DNA of 36,838 nucleotides, taken from contig JASLID010000033.1 of assembly GCA_030153045.1 (NCBI GenBank), positions 1 to 36,838 on the forward strand. Direction: 5' to 3'. The notes under the pieces were generated by a model. It worked only from the letters and a program-made list of their open reading frames with translations, had not been told where the DNA came from and did no database searches. The position numbers and the translations under genes were made by a program. Of the stretch, positions 1-9,251 are shown in pieces (positions within the stretch are counted from its first letter, which is position 1; each line of letters begins with the position of its first letter). The stretch comes from Flavobacterium sp. Lineage in GTDB: Bacteria; Bacteroidota; Bacteroidia; Flavobacteriales; Flavobacteriaceae.

Positions 1-4
1 CAGA

Positions 5-820
5 TTATTTTAAAACGGATCTTCTTATTATGCTATTAAATATTCTGTAGCCCATTATTGCACGAAAAGTCTTCATGAAATTTGCATCAAAGCCAATAGT
101 ATGACGTTTGAAGTTCTTTGTAGGGTTTTCGGCAATATTAAAAAGTTTCTCTATTATTTTTGGAGTTAAGTCAACGTTTTTGGCTGTTTTTTTATGTAAA
201 ATATCTGTAATTCTTTTCATCAGATTATTATAAGACGCGATGCTAGAATGCTCTGAATATTTTACATTTTTCTGGAAATTAGTGGCAGCGCTTCCAAATT
301 GTACCGTTGCAATTGAAATATTAAAATCTAAAAGTTCATAAGCCATACATTCTGAAAAACTTTCTACTGCTTGTTTTGTTGAATGATAAAAACTACCAAG
401 AGGCAAATTAACCAATCCTGCAATAGACGATATATTGATGAATTGACCGTGCTTTTGTTTTCTAAAAACCGGAATAAAGGCACGACAAACTTTTACAACA
501 CCCAACCAATTTACGTTAACAATATTGTCAATATTATGGTCATCAGCAAGTTCAACAAAACTTCTATATCCTACGCCAGCATTGTTTATGACAACATCGA
601 TGGTTTTAAAATCTTTTAAAATGGCGGTTTTGGCGTTATCAATACTTTCCGAATTAGTCACATCAAGCCGATAACAGGTTATGTTAGCCATACCTTCAAA
701 ATAGGTCAATTCATGTTCGAAGTGAACAGTTGCAATGACATTCCAACCATTTTTGGCAAAATAATGAGCCGTCTCTTTTCCAATGCCACTGGAAGTACCA
801 GTGATGAGTACATTTTTCAA
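5..820 (-). CDS. SDR family NAD(P)-dependent oxidoreductase
   Basis: This 271-residue protein is a classical short-chain dehydrogenase/reductase, a cytosolic NAD(P)(H)-dependent alcohol/ketone oxidoreductase; the substrate cannot be told from sequence. The N-terminus carries the dinucleotide-binding TGTSSGIG motif (about residues 7-14) and NNAG follows near residue 80. The catalytic Ser is probably S132 (NISSIAG), with Y145 and K149 in YHSTK. The length is slightly above the usual 250, with a C-terminal extension of basic and aromatic residues. The stop codon lies only four bases inside the window edge, so the gene is complete. It lies 36 bp downstream of miaE on the same strand but has its own candidate -7 box, so it may be transcribed both alone and with miaE. 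Family is certain, substrate unknown. Confidence 0.93.
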   Translation of the reverse strand: MKNVLITGTSSGIGKETAHYFAKNGWNVIATVHFEHELTYFEGMANITCYRLDVTNSESIDNAKTAILKDFKTIDVVINNAGVGYRSFVELADDHNIDNIVNVNWLGVVKVCRAFIPVFRKQKHGQFINISSIAGLVNLPLGSFYHSTKQAVESFSECMAYELLDFNISIATVQFGSAATNFQKNVKYSEHSSIASYNNLMKRITDILHKKTAKNVDLTPKIIEKLFNIAENPTKNFKRHTIGFDANFMKTFRAIMGYRIFNSIIRRSVLK

Positions 821-837
821 ATAAATAATTTTTTTGC

Positions 838-845
838 CAAATATA
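838..845 (-). promoter_or_regulatory. Candidate -7 box of the SDR gene
   Basis: Read on the minus strand this is TATATTTG, an exact match to the Bacteroidota -7 consensus TAnnTTTG, 18 bp upstream of the ATG of the SDR gene. I see no TTG 17-23 bp further upstream, so only half of the promoter is recognisable. Confidence 0.45.
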
Positions 846-856
846 GTTTTTTATAA

Positions 857-1438
857 CTATCCGTGGATGGTTTCTTGCGTTCCATATTTAGTAATAATGC
901 TACCTTCATATTCAATCCACTCTTTCCAGCGTTTGTTTACTTCAGTTTCATTACCGTGTTTTCTAGCAAGGCCTAAAAAAGTAGTGTAATGTCCAGCTTC
1001 GCTAATCATTAAATCTCTGTAAAAAGTAGAGAGTTCTTCGTCTTTTATGTTTTCTGAAAGTACTTTAAAACGTTCACAGCTTCTTGCTTCAATCATGGCC
1101 GAAAATAATAATCGGTCAATAAGTGCTTGCAAACGACTTCCGTCCTTTTTTAAGAATTTGAATAATTCGTTCACGTAATTGTCTTTACGTTCACGACCTA
1201 ATTCATACCCTTTTTTCTTAATTAAATTATGAACCATTTGTAAATGCTCTAATTCTTCACGAGCAATAATTAACAACTCAGTAACCAATTCTTCCATTTC
1301 AGAATTGTGAGTAATCATGGTTATAGCGTTTGTAGCAGCTTTTTGTTCACACCAAGCATGATCGGTCAAAATCTCTTCGATGTTTGTTTCTACAATATCT
1401 ACCCATTTTGGGTCGGTTTTTAATTTTAATCCTAACAT
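857..1438 (-). CDS. miaE: tRNA 2-methylthio-N6-isopentenyladenosine-37 hydroxylase (MiaE)
   Basis: MiaE is a non-haem di-iron monooxygenase that hydroxylates the isopentenyl group of ms2i6A at position 37 of tRNAs reading codons that begin with U. The 193-residue length fits the family. The four-helix ferritin-like fold is visible from its carboxylate and histidine ligands: the REELEH motif in the first half, EARSCE in the middle, and EAGHY in the last helix pair. The protein has no signal peptide or membrane segment. It begins MLGLKLKTDP, typical of homologues, and the ATG is preceded by a candidate -7 box. The downstream SDR gene is 36 bp away. The family assignment is firm; activity depends on MiaA and MiaB, which are not in this window. 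Confidence 0.93.
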   Translation of the reverse strand: MLGLKLKTDPKWVDIVETNIEEILTDHAWCEQKAATNAITMITHNSEMEELVTELLIIAREELEHLQMVHNLIKKKGYELGRERKDNYVNELFKFLKKDGSRLQALIDRLLFSAMIEARSCERFKVLSENIKDEELSTFYRDLMISEAGHYTTFLGLARKHGNETEVNKRWKEWIEYEGSIITKYGTQETIHG

Positions 1439-1457
1439 TTTCTTGAAAATAAGACTG

Positions 1458-1465
1458 CAAAATTA
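1458..1465 (-). promoter_or_regulatory. Candidate -7 box of miaE
   Basis: On the minus strand this reads TAATTTTG, an exact TAnnTTTG match, 19 bp upstream of the miaE ATG. No TTG is found at the expected -33 spacing. Confidence 0.45.
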
Positions 1466-1499
1466 CATTTTTTAGATTTGATTTAGTATTCTTTTTTTG

Positions 1500-1639
1500 A
1501 TTTAAAACACATAGAAGCATAGATTAGAATTTTGAGTTTAAGAAAGCTAGCTTTTAATAGAGATTACTTAGCTATGTGAGAAAAATATTTTCTATATGAC
1601 CTTTTACCTTTTTTATCTATGATTCTATGTGTTTAAAAT
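1500..1639. repeat. MITE-like non-coding element with 25-bp terminal inverted repeats
   Basis: The arms are 1500-1524 and 1615-1639. They are inverted copies of each other at 23 of 25 positions; the outer core is AACACATAGAA on the left and TTCTATGTGTT on the right. Inside lies a perfect 12-bp palindrome, AAAGCTAGCTTT (1543-1554), and a TTAGCTATGTG segment. The element is about 140 bp, holds no ORF of note, and fills most of the miaE/glycosyltransferase gap. I recall similar CACATAGAAACATAG / CTATGTTTCTATGTG sequences scattered between genes in Flavobacterium genomes, but cannot confirm copy number here. It could also act as an RNA hairpin between the divergent genes. Confidence 0.7.
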
Positions 1640-1701
1640 TTCATGTTATTTTAAGGAAAATCAAATAATTAATAATTGTAATTTGCAGAAAAATAAAACG
1701 C

Positions 1702-2931
1702 TTGAAAAATAGAACACTTTTAATTATCGGATTGGTTTGGCCAGAACCTAAATCATCTGCGGCTGGAACACGAATGTTGCAACTCATAGAATTATTCAAG
1801 AATCAAAATTTTGATATTGTTTTTGCTTCTGCCGCACAGGAAAGTGAGTTCTCGTATGATTTAAAATCGATAGGCGTTGCTGAACAAAAAATCGAATTAA
1901 ATTCAAGCAGTTTTGATGTTTTTATAGCAGCATTAAATCCTGATATTGTTCTTTTTGACCGATTTGTTATCGAAGAGCAATTTGGTTGGCGCGTGCATGA
2001 AAATTGTCCTAATGCATTACGAATTTTAGATACTGAAGATTTACATTGTTTGCGATTGGCCAGGCAAAAAGCCGTAAAAAAAAGCATCGAATTTCAACTT
2101 CAGGACTTATTAATTGAAGAAGTTTCTAAGAGAGAAATTGCCAGTATTTTTCGCTGCGATTTGTCATTGATCATTTCAGAATTTGAAATGAATATTCTAA
2201 AAGAAACTTTTAAAATTAATGAAGCCTTATTGTACTATTTGCCTCTTTTTTATGAAGCAGATACTACAGAAAGTATAATAAGTTTTGACGAAAGAAAAGA
2301 TTTTGTTTTCATTGGAAATTTTCTTCATGAACCCAATTGGGACGCTGTTAAACAGTTAAAAGAGTATGTTTGGCCACAAATAAGAAAGCTTTTACCTGAA
2401 GTTAAAATGAACATCTATGGTGCTTATCCATCTCAAAAAGTATTGCAACTGCACAATCCAAAGGAACATTTTTTTATTCACGGCAGAGCTGAAAGTGCTA
2501 ATGAGGTTATAAAAAATGCTAGAGTTTTATTGGCTCCATTGCGTTTTGGTGCTGGCTTAAAAGGGAAATTGTTAGAAGCAATGATCGTAGGGACTCCAAC
2601 TGTTACCACAAGCATTGGTGCCGAAGGAATTGCAAAAAACGAAGATTGGAATGGATTTGTTGAAGACGATTTGACCACTTTTTCATCGAAAGCAGTTTTA
2701 TTATTTCAAGAAAAGAAGGAATGGGAATCGGCACAGAAAAAAGGATTCAATATTCTAAAAAGCAAATTTCAAAGGAGTCTTTTTGAAAATGATTTTCTTA
2801 TAAAAATTGATGCTTTACAATTAAATAGTAGAGAACATAGAAATAAAAATTTTATAGGGAATCTTTTACAGCATCATATGTATTTAAGCACAAAATACAT
2901 GTCTCGATGGATTGAAGAGAAAAGTAAGTGA
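1702..2931 (+). CDS. Glycosyltransferase family 4-like protein (TTG start)
   Basis: This 409-residue protein has a GT-B-fold layout. The N-terminal half begins LLIIGLVWPEPKSSAAGTR. The C-terminal glycosyl-transferase group 1 domain holds FIGNFLHEPNWDAV, then APLRFGAGLKGKLLEAM and VTTSIGAEGI, the conserved donor-binding and acidic loop region near residues 275-310. It probably transfers a sugar from a nucleotide-sugar donor during surface polysaccharide or glycoconjugate assembly; donor and acceptor are unknown. The start is TTG at 1702: the in-frame stop is at 1666 with no ATG between, and the first internal Met (residue 25) would remove the conserved N-terminal strand. The gene stands alone, with no polysaccharide cluster around it. 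It has no signal peptide or clear membrane segment. Confidence 0.88.
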   Translation: MKNRTLLIIGLVWPEPKSSAAGTRMLQLIELFKNQNFDIVFASAAQESEFSYDLKSIGVAEQKIELNSSSFDVFIAALNPDIVLFDRFVIEEQFGWRVHENCPNALRILDTEDLHCLRLARQKAVKKSIEFQLQDLLIEEVSKREIASIFRCDLSLIISEFEMNILKETFKINEALLYYLPLFYEADTTESIISFDERKDFVFIGNFLHEPNWDAVKQLKEYVWPQIRKLLPEVKMNIYGAYPSQKVLQLHNPKEHFFIHGRAESANEVIKNARVLLAPLRFGAGLKGKLLEAMIVGTPTVTTSIGAEGIAKNEDWNGFVEDDLTTFSSKAVLLFQEKKEWESAQKKGFNILKSKFQRSLFENDFLIKIDALQLNSREHRNKNFIGNLLQHHMYLSTKYMSRWIEEKSK

Positions 2932-3043
2932 TGTTATTTTATCAAAAAAGTAGCCAAATAATATTTTTATTGCATAAGTTTTGTTAATTTTATTAGCAAC
3001 TGTTATCCAATGCACGAAAAAAGATTACTTAATAATTTTTTTG

Positions 3044-6000
3044 ATGTTTAAAAAATACTTTTTTCTTTTACTATCAGTCGTTTGTCTTCAAGTATCTGCA
3101 CAGGTATACGATTTTCAATGTATAAATCAAGATGATGGTTTGCCGTCCTCTAGTATTAATGTGGTTTTTCAAGATAGTCGAAATTATCTTTGGATTGGAA
3201 CCGATGGTGGTGGCTTAGTGAAATACGATGGAATTAACTATGAAACATACGATAGAGCCAGCGGATTATTAGGAGAATTTGTTACTGATATTATTGAAGA
3301 CGAAAATAAAAACTTAATAGTAGCTACTCGCTACAGTGGTATTTTTGTTTTTGATGGAAAGACTTTTATTAAAAATTTTAGTGACAAAACAAATTCACTT
3401 ACCTCCAATTTAGTTTTTAAATTACTAAAAACCTCACAAGGGATAGTAGCGGTTACGCAAAAGGAAGTTATTTTAATTAACCCAAAATATCAGGTTTTTA
3501 AGATTTTAAATTCGATTGAAAATATTGACGGTGTAAATTCCTTTATAGAGTTAAGCACAAATAAATTTCTTTTAGCAACCAGTAAGGGATTATTTGTGAT
3601 TGAAAACTCAAAAATCACACCATTTTATTCCACTAAAATTTCTGGAAGAACTTCGGCTTTTAAAAATTTGGAGGGAAAAATATTCATTGGAACTGACAAA
3701 GGTGAGCTTTTTACTTTTGAAAAAAATAAACTTTCTGAACCTACAATTGTTACAAATTCTGTGGGCAGTAGATATGCTATAAAAACGGTTTTTGTTGGTA
3801 AAAGTGGTAACATTTGGATGAGTAGCTACGATGAACAATCAATTTGCATGAATGCCCGATCGTACTATTCCTTTTTTGATAAATCAAATGGGTTTGACGG
3901 TGTAAATGTTAATAATTTTTATCAGGATAATAACAAGAACTTATACATAACCACTAACGGAAGTGGATTATTTAAATCTGGAGCGCAGCAATTCATTAGA
4001 TATTCAAATGTAGAGTACCTGAATAATCCTGATATTTTTTCGGTTGTCAAAGATTCAAAATACATATATGTTTCCTCTGGGAAAAATGAAATAGATCAAT
4101 TATTATTTAACGGGGAAGATGACATTAGATTAGTTAAAAAAATCCCTGCAAATAAAGGATATGCCTCAATAATTAACAAAGAGGGGAAGGTTATTTTTGG
4201 AACCGATTCTGGTCTTTGTATTATTGATGGAAATAAAAATCACAATATTAATTTACAGCATTTAATTAATAATGAAAAATTTATAATTAAAGGCCTATTT
4301 CAGGATGATAAAGAGAGGTACTTTTTAGGAGTACATGGTCAAGGTTTATTGATACTTGATAAAAATTTCAAACTTATAAAAAGATTAGATAAAAGTAACC
4401 TTCCTTTTTTTAGCAATTTTGTTACCATTTTTATTCAAATTTCTTCAAACAAATGGTATATAGGAACTAGTGAGGGCTTATTTGTATTGAAAGAAGAAAA
4501 AGGAAAATTCTTTTTTTCTAAAAAATTGATCAATTCTAATATAGAATTGGGAACCCAAGATAGTTTTGGTAATTTTTGGTTCGCCGGAGACAAATGTCTG
4601 TATGTTATTACAAATCGTAATATCAAGAAGAAATACACTAAAGAGTCAGGTTTAATATCAACTTTGTTTTATACTCTAATTGCTAATAATGGAGGTGATT
4701 TGCTCATAGGAACAAATTTAGGTTTGGCAAAGGCAAAAGTAAATCAAAAAGGAGAAATTGAAAGTATCGTAAATTATAATTCTAAAAATGGTTTTAAAGG
4801 GTTAGAAACCAACATGCGGGCACAGTTTAAAGATCAAGATGGAAGTATTTACCTTGGAACAGTAAAAGGCTTATACCAGTGCTTGTCTAACTACAGAACA
4901 GAAGAAAAAATAGATGCTAAAGTAGAAATTACTAACGTTAATTTATTTAATGAAAACAATAATTGGAGAAACAAAAAGACAAGCAACAATTGGATTAATT
5001 TACCACCAGACAAACATGTCTTCAAGAGTGACGAAAATCATATTACGTTTAAATATTTAACAATAAATAACAAGCATACTAAAAATGCGCTGTATTCCTA
5101 TAAGCTGGAAGGGGCTTCTCAAGATATGGGCTGGTCAAACCCAAATTCGTTAAGAGAAATAACATTTTCAAATTTAAATTCAGGAAATTATACTTTTAAA
5201 GTTAAACTTGTTGATAATGCAGGTAAGCAAATTAGCGGCGAATCCTCTTACTCATTTCGTATAGACAAACCCTTCTATTTAAAATGGTGGTTTATATTGG
5301 GTTTAATTGGAATTATGTATACAATAATTACATTTATTTTCAAAAAAACCTCTAGCTATAACAAAGATTTTGTAAAAAATTATTCAGAAATTGAAACCAC
5401 AAATGAACAGTTCAGACTATACTTTCTTTTTGTTGGTATCACAATGCCAATACTGGAATTAGTTGTAGAGATTGCCGATGTTCGACAAAGAAGCAATTTA
5501 GGAGTCAATTTAATTACGAGCCTTATTTTAATTTTAATTTACTTTCTGAGTAAAAACAATCAATTTCTTTATAAAAATTTAAAAATAATATTTTCGACAT
5601 TATTTTTAATGTTTGGTATTTCAATTGTTTATAGACTTATTAATTATCCCCAAAGTATAGCTTTGGCAGTAGAGTTTGTCGTTTTCTTTTTCCTTTCTTT
5701 TCATATTTTTAAAACGATTCAAAAATATTGGTTATTTGTTTTTGGCATTTTTGGAGTTATTTTAATTCTCTTTGCAACGGGTGCAATTTCCAAACTATTG
5801 GCCGTAATATTTTTTAATTATTGTTTCTTAATCGCTATTTTAAATCATGTAAGGCACATTTCTAATTTAAACTCAAAAGATAAATTCCTGTTTGCTGACA
5901 ATATTGTAAACAAAGGAACCTCATTAGTTTTAGCGGTTAATAAAGCAGGGGAAGTCGTTTTTTGTAGTGAAACTGTTGAACAAATTTTAGGCTATACAAA

Positions 6001-9000
6001 AGATGAAGTAAAAGGTTTTAATTTTTGGAATCTTACTCAAGATGATAAATTCACCATTGTAAATTATGAAATTAGTAAGGCTCTATATATTCGAAAACTG
6101 AAATGCAAAGACGGAAGTTATAAATACATTCAGTGGAAAGATTCAAAATATTCAGATAATTTATATGTAGGAATTGGGCAAGATGTAACAGAGCAAATTG
6201 AAGTACAAAATCAATATCAAAAACTTATTGAATCTGCTTCAGATATTATTTTTGAAATTGATTACAAAGGAAGATTTACCTATGTAAATACTTTTACAGA
6301 AAAGTTACTGGGATATAAAATTGAAGAGTTACTTGGAAATCATTTTGCAAAATATATTCGTGAAGATTTTGTTGAAGAGGTTCAGTTTTTTTATTCTAAC
6401 AATTTCCTGGAATACGATGAAGTCCCATCTATTGAGTTTCCAATAGTAAAAAAAGACGGATCAGAACTTTGGTTGTCTCAAAAGGTAAGTGTATCAAGAG
6501 ATACAAAAGGAAGAATTTCAGGATATTCAGCTATTGCTAGAGATATTACGGTTTTAAAGAATTTAGAAAATGAGCAACAAATACGCCAACTTAAAACTGA
6601 AGTTTATAATAAAACTATAAATAATTTAATGATTAGAAGGTATGCTCAAAATGAGAATTTTGAGGATGTTGTAAAGCAAATTTTGAGATCAGCTGCCGAA
6701 GGATCTGAAATAAGCCGAATAAGTTATTGGGATTTTAAAAAGGATAATATGCATTGCATTGCTTTATATTCTTTAGATGATGATGAGTTTTCCGGCGGTT
6801 TTTCAAATTATAAATCAGACAGTCCAATATATTTTAACGCATTAGCAAGCGAAAACATAATTATCGCATCAAACGTATACGAAAACGAGTACACACAAGA
6901 GTTTGTAAAAGGTTATTTTCCAGAAAATAATATAAAATCAATGTTGGATATTCCAGTAATTGTTAATGGTGCATTAACTGCTATTTTGTGTTTTGAAACC
7001 ACTGATGAAATAAAAAACTGGGATAATGATGATATCAATTTTGCACGTTCTGTTTCTGATGCTTTTTCCATCGCAATCGAATCTCATAAACGTCTTGAAA
7101 CCGAACGTAAATTAGCATCTAAAACTGAAATTTTATCAGCCATTGCTCAATCGACTGAAATATTACTTAAAAGCGATAATATTGAAGCTATTTTTTCGGA
7201 AATATTCTCCATCATAGGGAAAGCTACTCGCATGGATCGAATTTATTACTTTCAAAATAACCCTTTAAAAAATACTTTTTCGCAAAAAAGTGAGTGGGTA
7301 AATAAGATGGTCTCACCTCAAATAGACAATCCTAAATTACAAGACATTCCGCACAAAGGAAACGAGTTGCTTTTAGAGCCACTTTCACAAAAAAAGGTTT
7401 TTCATACTGTAGTTGCTGAAATAGAAAACGAAACGATTAGAGAAAGACTTCAGGAACAAAACATTCTTACTATTTTGATTTTTCCAATCTTCGTTAGAAA
7501 TCAATTTTATGGTTCTATTGGCTTTGATGATTGTACAATTGGTAGAACATGGTCGGAAGACGAAATTGACGTTTTACAAATTTTAGCAAACAATATAGCA
7601 ACAGCCATCGAAAGAATTGAAAGTGAAAATTTACTTCAAGAAAGTGAGCAAAGATTTAAATTGCTAGCCAATAACATTCCGGGTACTGTGTATTTGTCAG
7701 AATATGACGAAAAATGGACAAAAGTGTATCTGAATGACGAAATTGAAGTGCTAACAGGTTATAAAAAAGCAGACTTTCTAGAGTCAAAAATGTCATTAAT
7801 AGACATTGTACATCCTGATGACAAACAAAATTTAATTGAGTACACCACAAAAGCAATTAAGAATAAAGAGCCATTTCATATAGTGTATCGACTTAAAAAG
7901 AAAACAGGCGAATATATTTGGGTTGAAGAATTTGGAGATGCCATTATGAAAGACGATAATGTTTCCTACATCGAAGGAATATTAATCGATATTACCGGTA
8001 AAAAAATGGTAGAAACCGAAATTGCCGCTAGAGAATTAGCAGAAGCATCTAACAAGGCAAAATCTGAATTTTTGGCTAACATGAGTCATGAAATTAGAAC
8101 CCCATTAAATGCAATCATAGGTTTTTCAAGCATTCTTAAAGAAACAGAATTGGATAAAAATCAAATAGAGTATGTATCGACCGTTAATCAATCGGCTAAT
8201 ATTTTATTAGAAGTGGTGAATGATATTTTAGATTTCTCCAAAATTGAAACTGGAAAATTAGATTTAGATTATCAAAAAACGAATTTGTATGAGCTAGCTC
8301 ACCAAGTTATCGATATTATCCGCTTCGATTCAGTACAAAAGAATATCGCGTTGGGATTATTTATTGATGATAGAATTCCAAAATGTGTATTTATAGATGC
8401 TTTACGTATTAAACAAATCCTTCTCAATTTACTTTCTAACGCCGTAAAATTCACAAACAAAGGAAAAGTTGAACTGCGAATAGTATTAGATTCTATTAAC
8501 GAAAAAGAAGCTAAAATTAGAATATCGGTAATTGACAGTGGTATTGGAATCAAAAAAGACAACCACCAAAAAATATTCGAACCATTTTCACAAGCAGATA
8601 ACTCAACCACAAGACGTTATGGAGGTACAGGATTAGGTTTAGCCATTTCAAATAATATTTTGAAATTAATGAACAGTAAACTGGAGCTGGATAGTGATTA
8701 TAAAAAAGGAAGTACATTTTATTTCGATTTGAATTTAGAATATGTAGACTATGATGAAATACATGACTCAATCGATGTTAGTCAAATTAATGTGGAATAC
8801 GAAGATTTAAGTTATCAGTTTAAAAAATTAATTTTTAATGAAGACAAAAAAATTCTAGTTGTCGAAGACAATAAAATCAATATGTTACTAGCCCGCACAT
8901 TAATAAAAAAAATACTACCTAATGTCACCATTATCGAAGCTGTAAACGGAAAAAAAGGAGTAGAACAATGTGATTTACATAAACCCGATTTAATACTATT

Positions 9001-9205
9001 AGATATTCAAATGCCAGTATTAAACGGATACGAAGCCTCGATTGAAATTCGGAAATTTGACACTAAAGTTCCAATAATTGCCTTAACCGCAGGAACTATT
9101 AAAGGGGAAAAAGAAAAATGTATCGAGGCAGGAATGAATGATTATATCTCTAAACCCATCGATAAAGATGTTTTTGAAAACATGCTTTTAAAATGGTTGC
9201 AATAA
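3044..9205 (+). CDS. Giant hybrid sensor kinase: propeller, 7 TM, PAS/GAF, histidine kinase, receiver
   Basis: The 2053-residue protein is a membrane-bound hybrid two-component kinase. Order of parts: signal peptide (1-20); about 650 residues of two-component-regulator propeller repeats (LWIGTDGGGLVKYDG type); Y_Y_Y domain (about 685-730); one TM helix (746-766); about six more TM helices (790-940); PAS (956-1052); PAS (1058-1173); GAF (1190-1350); GAF (1360-1522); PAS (1533-1655); HisKA with the phospho-accepting His at 1682 (SHEIRTP); HATPase_c with N-box N1795/N1799, D1831 and GTGLGL at 1863-1868; and a receiver (1935-2052) with phospho-Asp D1987. No DNA-binding output domain is present, so phosphate must pass to a separate partner. 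An in-frame TTG at 2981 would add 21 residues but spoil the signal peptide, so ATG 3044 is chosen. The ligand is unknown. Confidence 0.9.
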   Translation: MFKKYFFLLLSVVCLQVSAQVYDFQCINQDDGLPSSSINVVFQDSRNYLWIGTDGGGLVKYDGINYETYDRASGLLGEFVTDIIEDENKNLIVATRYSGIFVFDGKTFIKNFSDKTNSLTSNLVFKLLKTSQGIVAVTQKEVILINPKYQVFKILNSIENIDGVNSFIELSTNKFLLATSKGLFVIENSKITPFYSTKISGRTSAFKNLEGKIFIGTDKGELFTFEKNKLSEPTIVTNSVGSRYAIKTVFVGKSGNIWMSSYDEQSICMNARSYYSFFDKSNGFDGVNVNNFYQDNNKNLYITTNGSGLFKSGAQQFIRYSNVEYLNNPDIFSVVKDSKYIYVSSGKNEIDQLLFNGEDDIRLVKKIPANKGYASIINKEGKVIFGTDSGLCIIDGNKNHNINLQHLINNEKFIIKGLFQDDKERYFLGVHGQGLLILDKNFKLIKRLDKSNLPFFSNFVTIFIQISSNKWYIGTSEGLFVLKEEKGKFFFSKKLINSNIELGTQDSFGNFWFAGDKCLYVITNRNIKKKYTKESGLISTLFYTLIANNGGDLLIGTNLGLAKAKVNQKGEIESIVNYNSKNGFKGLETNMRAQFKDQDGSIYLGTVKGLYQCLSNYRTEEKIDAKVEITNVNLFNENNNWRNKKTSNNWINLPPDKHVFKSDENHITFKYLTINNKHTKNALYSYKLEGASQDMGWSNPNSLREITFSNLNSGNYTFKVKLVDNAGKQISGESSYSFRIDKPFYLKWWFILGLIGIMYTIITFIFKKTSSYNKDFVKNYSEIETTNEQFRLYFLFVGITMPILELVVEIADVRQRSNLGVNLITSLILILIYFLSKNNQFLYKNLKIIFSTLFLMFGISIVYRLINYPQSIALAVEFVVFFFLSFHIFKTIQKYWLFVFGIFGVILILFATGAISKLLAVIFFNYCFLIAILNHVRHISNLNSKDKFLFADNIVNKGTSLVLAVNKAGEVVFCSETVEQILGYTKDEVKGFNFWNLTQDDKFTIVNYEISKALYIRKLKCKDGSYKYIQWKDSKYSDNLYVGIGQDVTEQIEVQNQYQKLIESASDIIFEIDYKGRFTYVNTFTEKLLGYKIEELLGNHFAKYIREDFVEEVQFFYSNNFLEYDEVPSIEFPIVKKDGSELWLSQKVSVSRDTKGRISGYSAIARDITVLKNLENEQQIRQLKTEVYNKTINNLMIRRYAQNENFEDVVKQILRSAAEGSEISRISYWDFKKDNMHCIALYSLDDDEFSGGFSNYKSDSPIYFNALASENIIIASNVYENEYTQEFVKGYFPENNIKSMLDIPVIVNGALTAILCFETTDEIKNWDNDDINFARSVSDAFSIAIESHKRLETERKLASKTEILSAIAQSTEILLKSDNIEAIFSEIFSIIGKATRMDRIYYFQNNPLKNTFSQKSEWVNKMVSPQIDNPKLQDIPHKGNELLLEPLSQKKVFHTVVAEIENETIRERLQEQNILTILIFPIFVRNQFYGSIGFDDCTIGRTWSEDEIDVLQILANNIATAIERIESENLLQESEQRFKLLANNIPGTVYLSEYDEKWTKVYLNDEIEVLTGYKKADFLESKMSLIDIVHPDDKQNLIEYTTKAIKNKEPFHIVYRLKKKTGEYIWVEEFGDAIMKDDNVSYIEGILIDITGKKMVETEIAARELAEASNKAKSEFLANMSHEIRTPLNAIIGFSSILKETELDKNQIEYVSTVNQSANILLEVVNDILDFSKIETGKLDLDYQKTNLYELAHQVIDIIRFDSVQKNIALGLFIDDRIPKCVFIDALRIKQILLNLLSNAVKFTNKGKVELRIVLDSINEKEAKIRISVIDSGIGIKKDNHQKIFEPFSQADNSTTRRYGGTGLGLAISNNILKLMNSKLELDSDYKKGSTFYFDLNLEYVDYDEIHDSIDVSQINVEYEDLSYQFKKLIFNEDKKILVVEDNKINMLLARTLIKKILPNVTIIEAVNGKKGVEQCDLHKPDLILLDIQMPVLNGYEASIEIRKFDTKVPIIALTAGTIKGEKEKCIEAGMNDYISKPIDKDVFENMLLKWLQ

Positions 9206-9225
9206 AGACTAAAAAAATATATTTG
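9197..9225 (+). promoter_or_regulatory. Promoter of the zinc metallopeptidase gene
   Basis: TTG at 9197-9199, an 18-bp spacer, then TATATTTG at 9218-9225 make a full match to the Bacteroidota -33/-7 promoter. It overlaps the last codons of the upstream kinase gene, so the peptidase can be transcribed independently. Confidence 0.7.
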
Positions 9226-9251
9226 TATAACAATAAACTAAAATTAAGCAT

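Noticed and set aside
2981..3043. Possible 21-residue N-terminal extension of the hybrid kinase from a TTG
   Set aside because: The ATG at 3044 gives a clean signal peptide (MFKKYFFLLLSVVCLQVSAQ); the extension would bury it.
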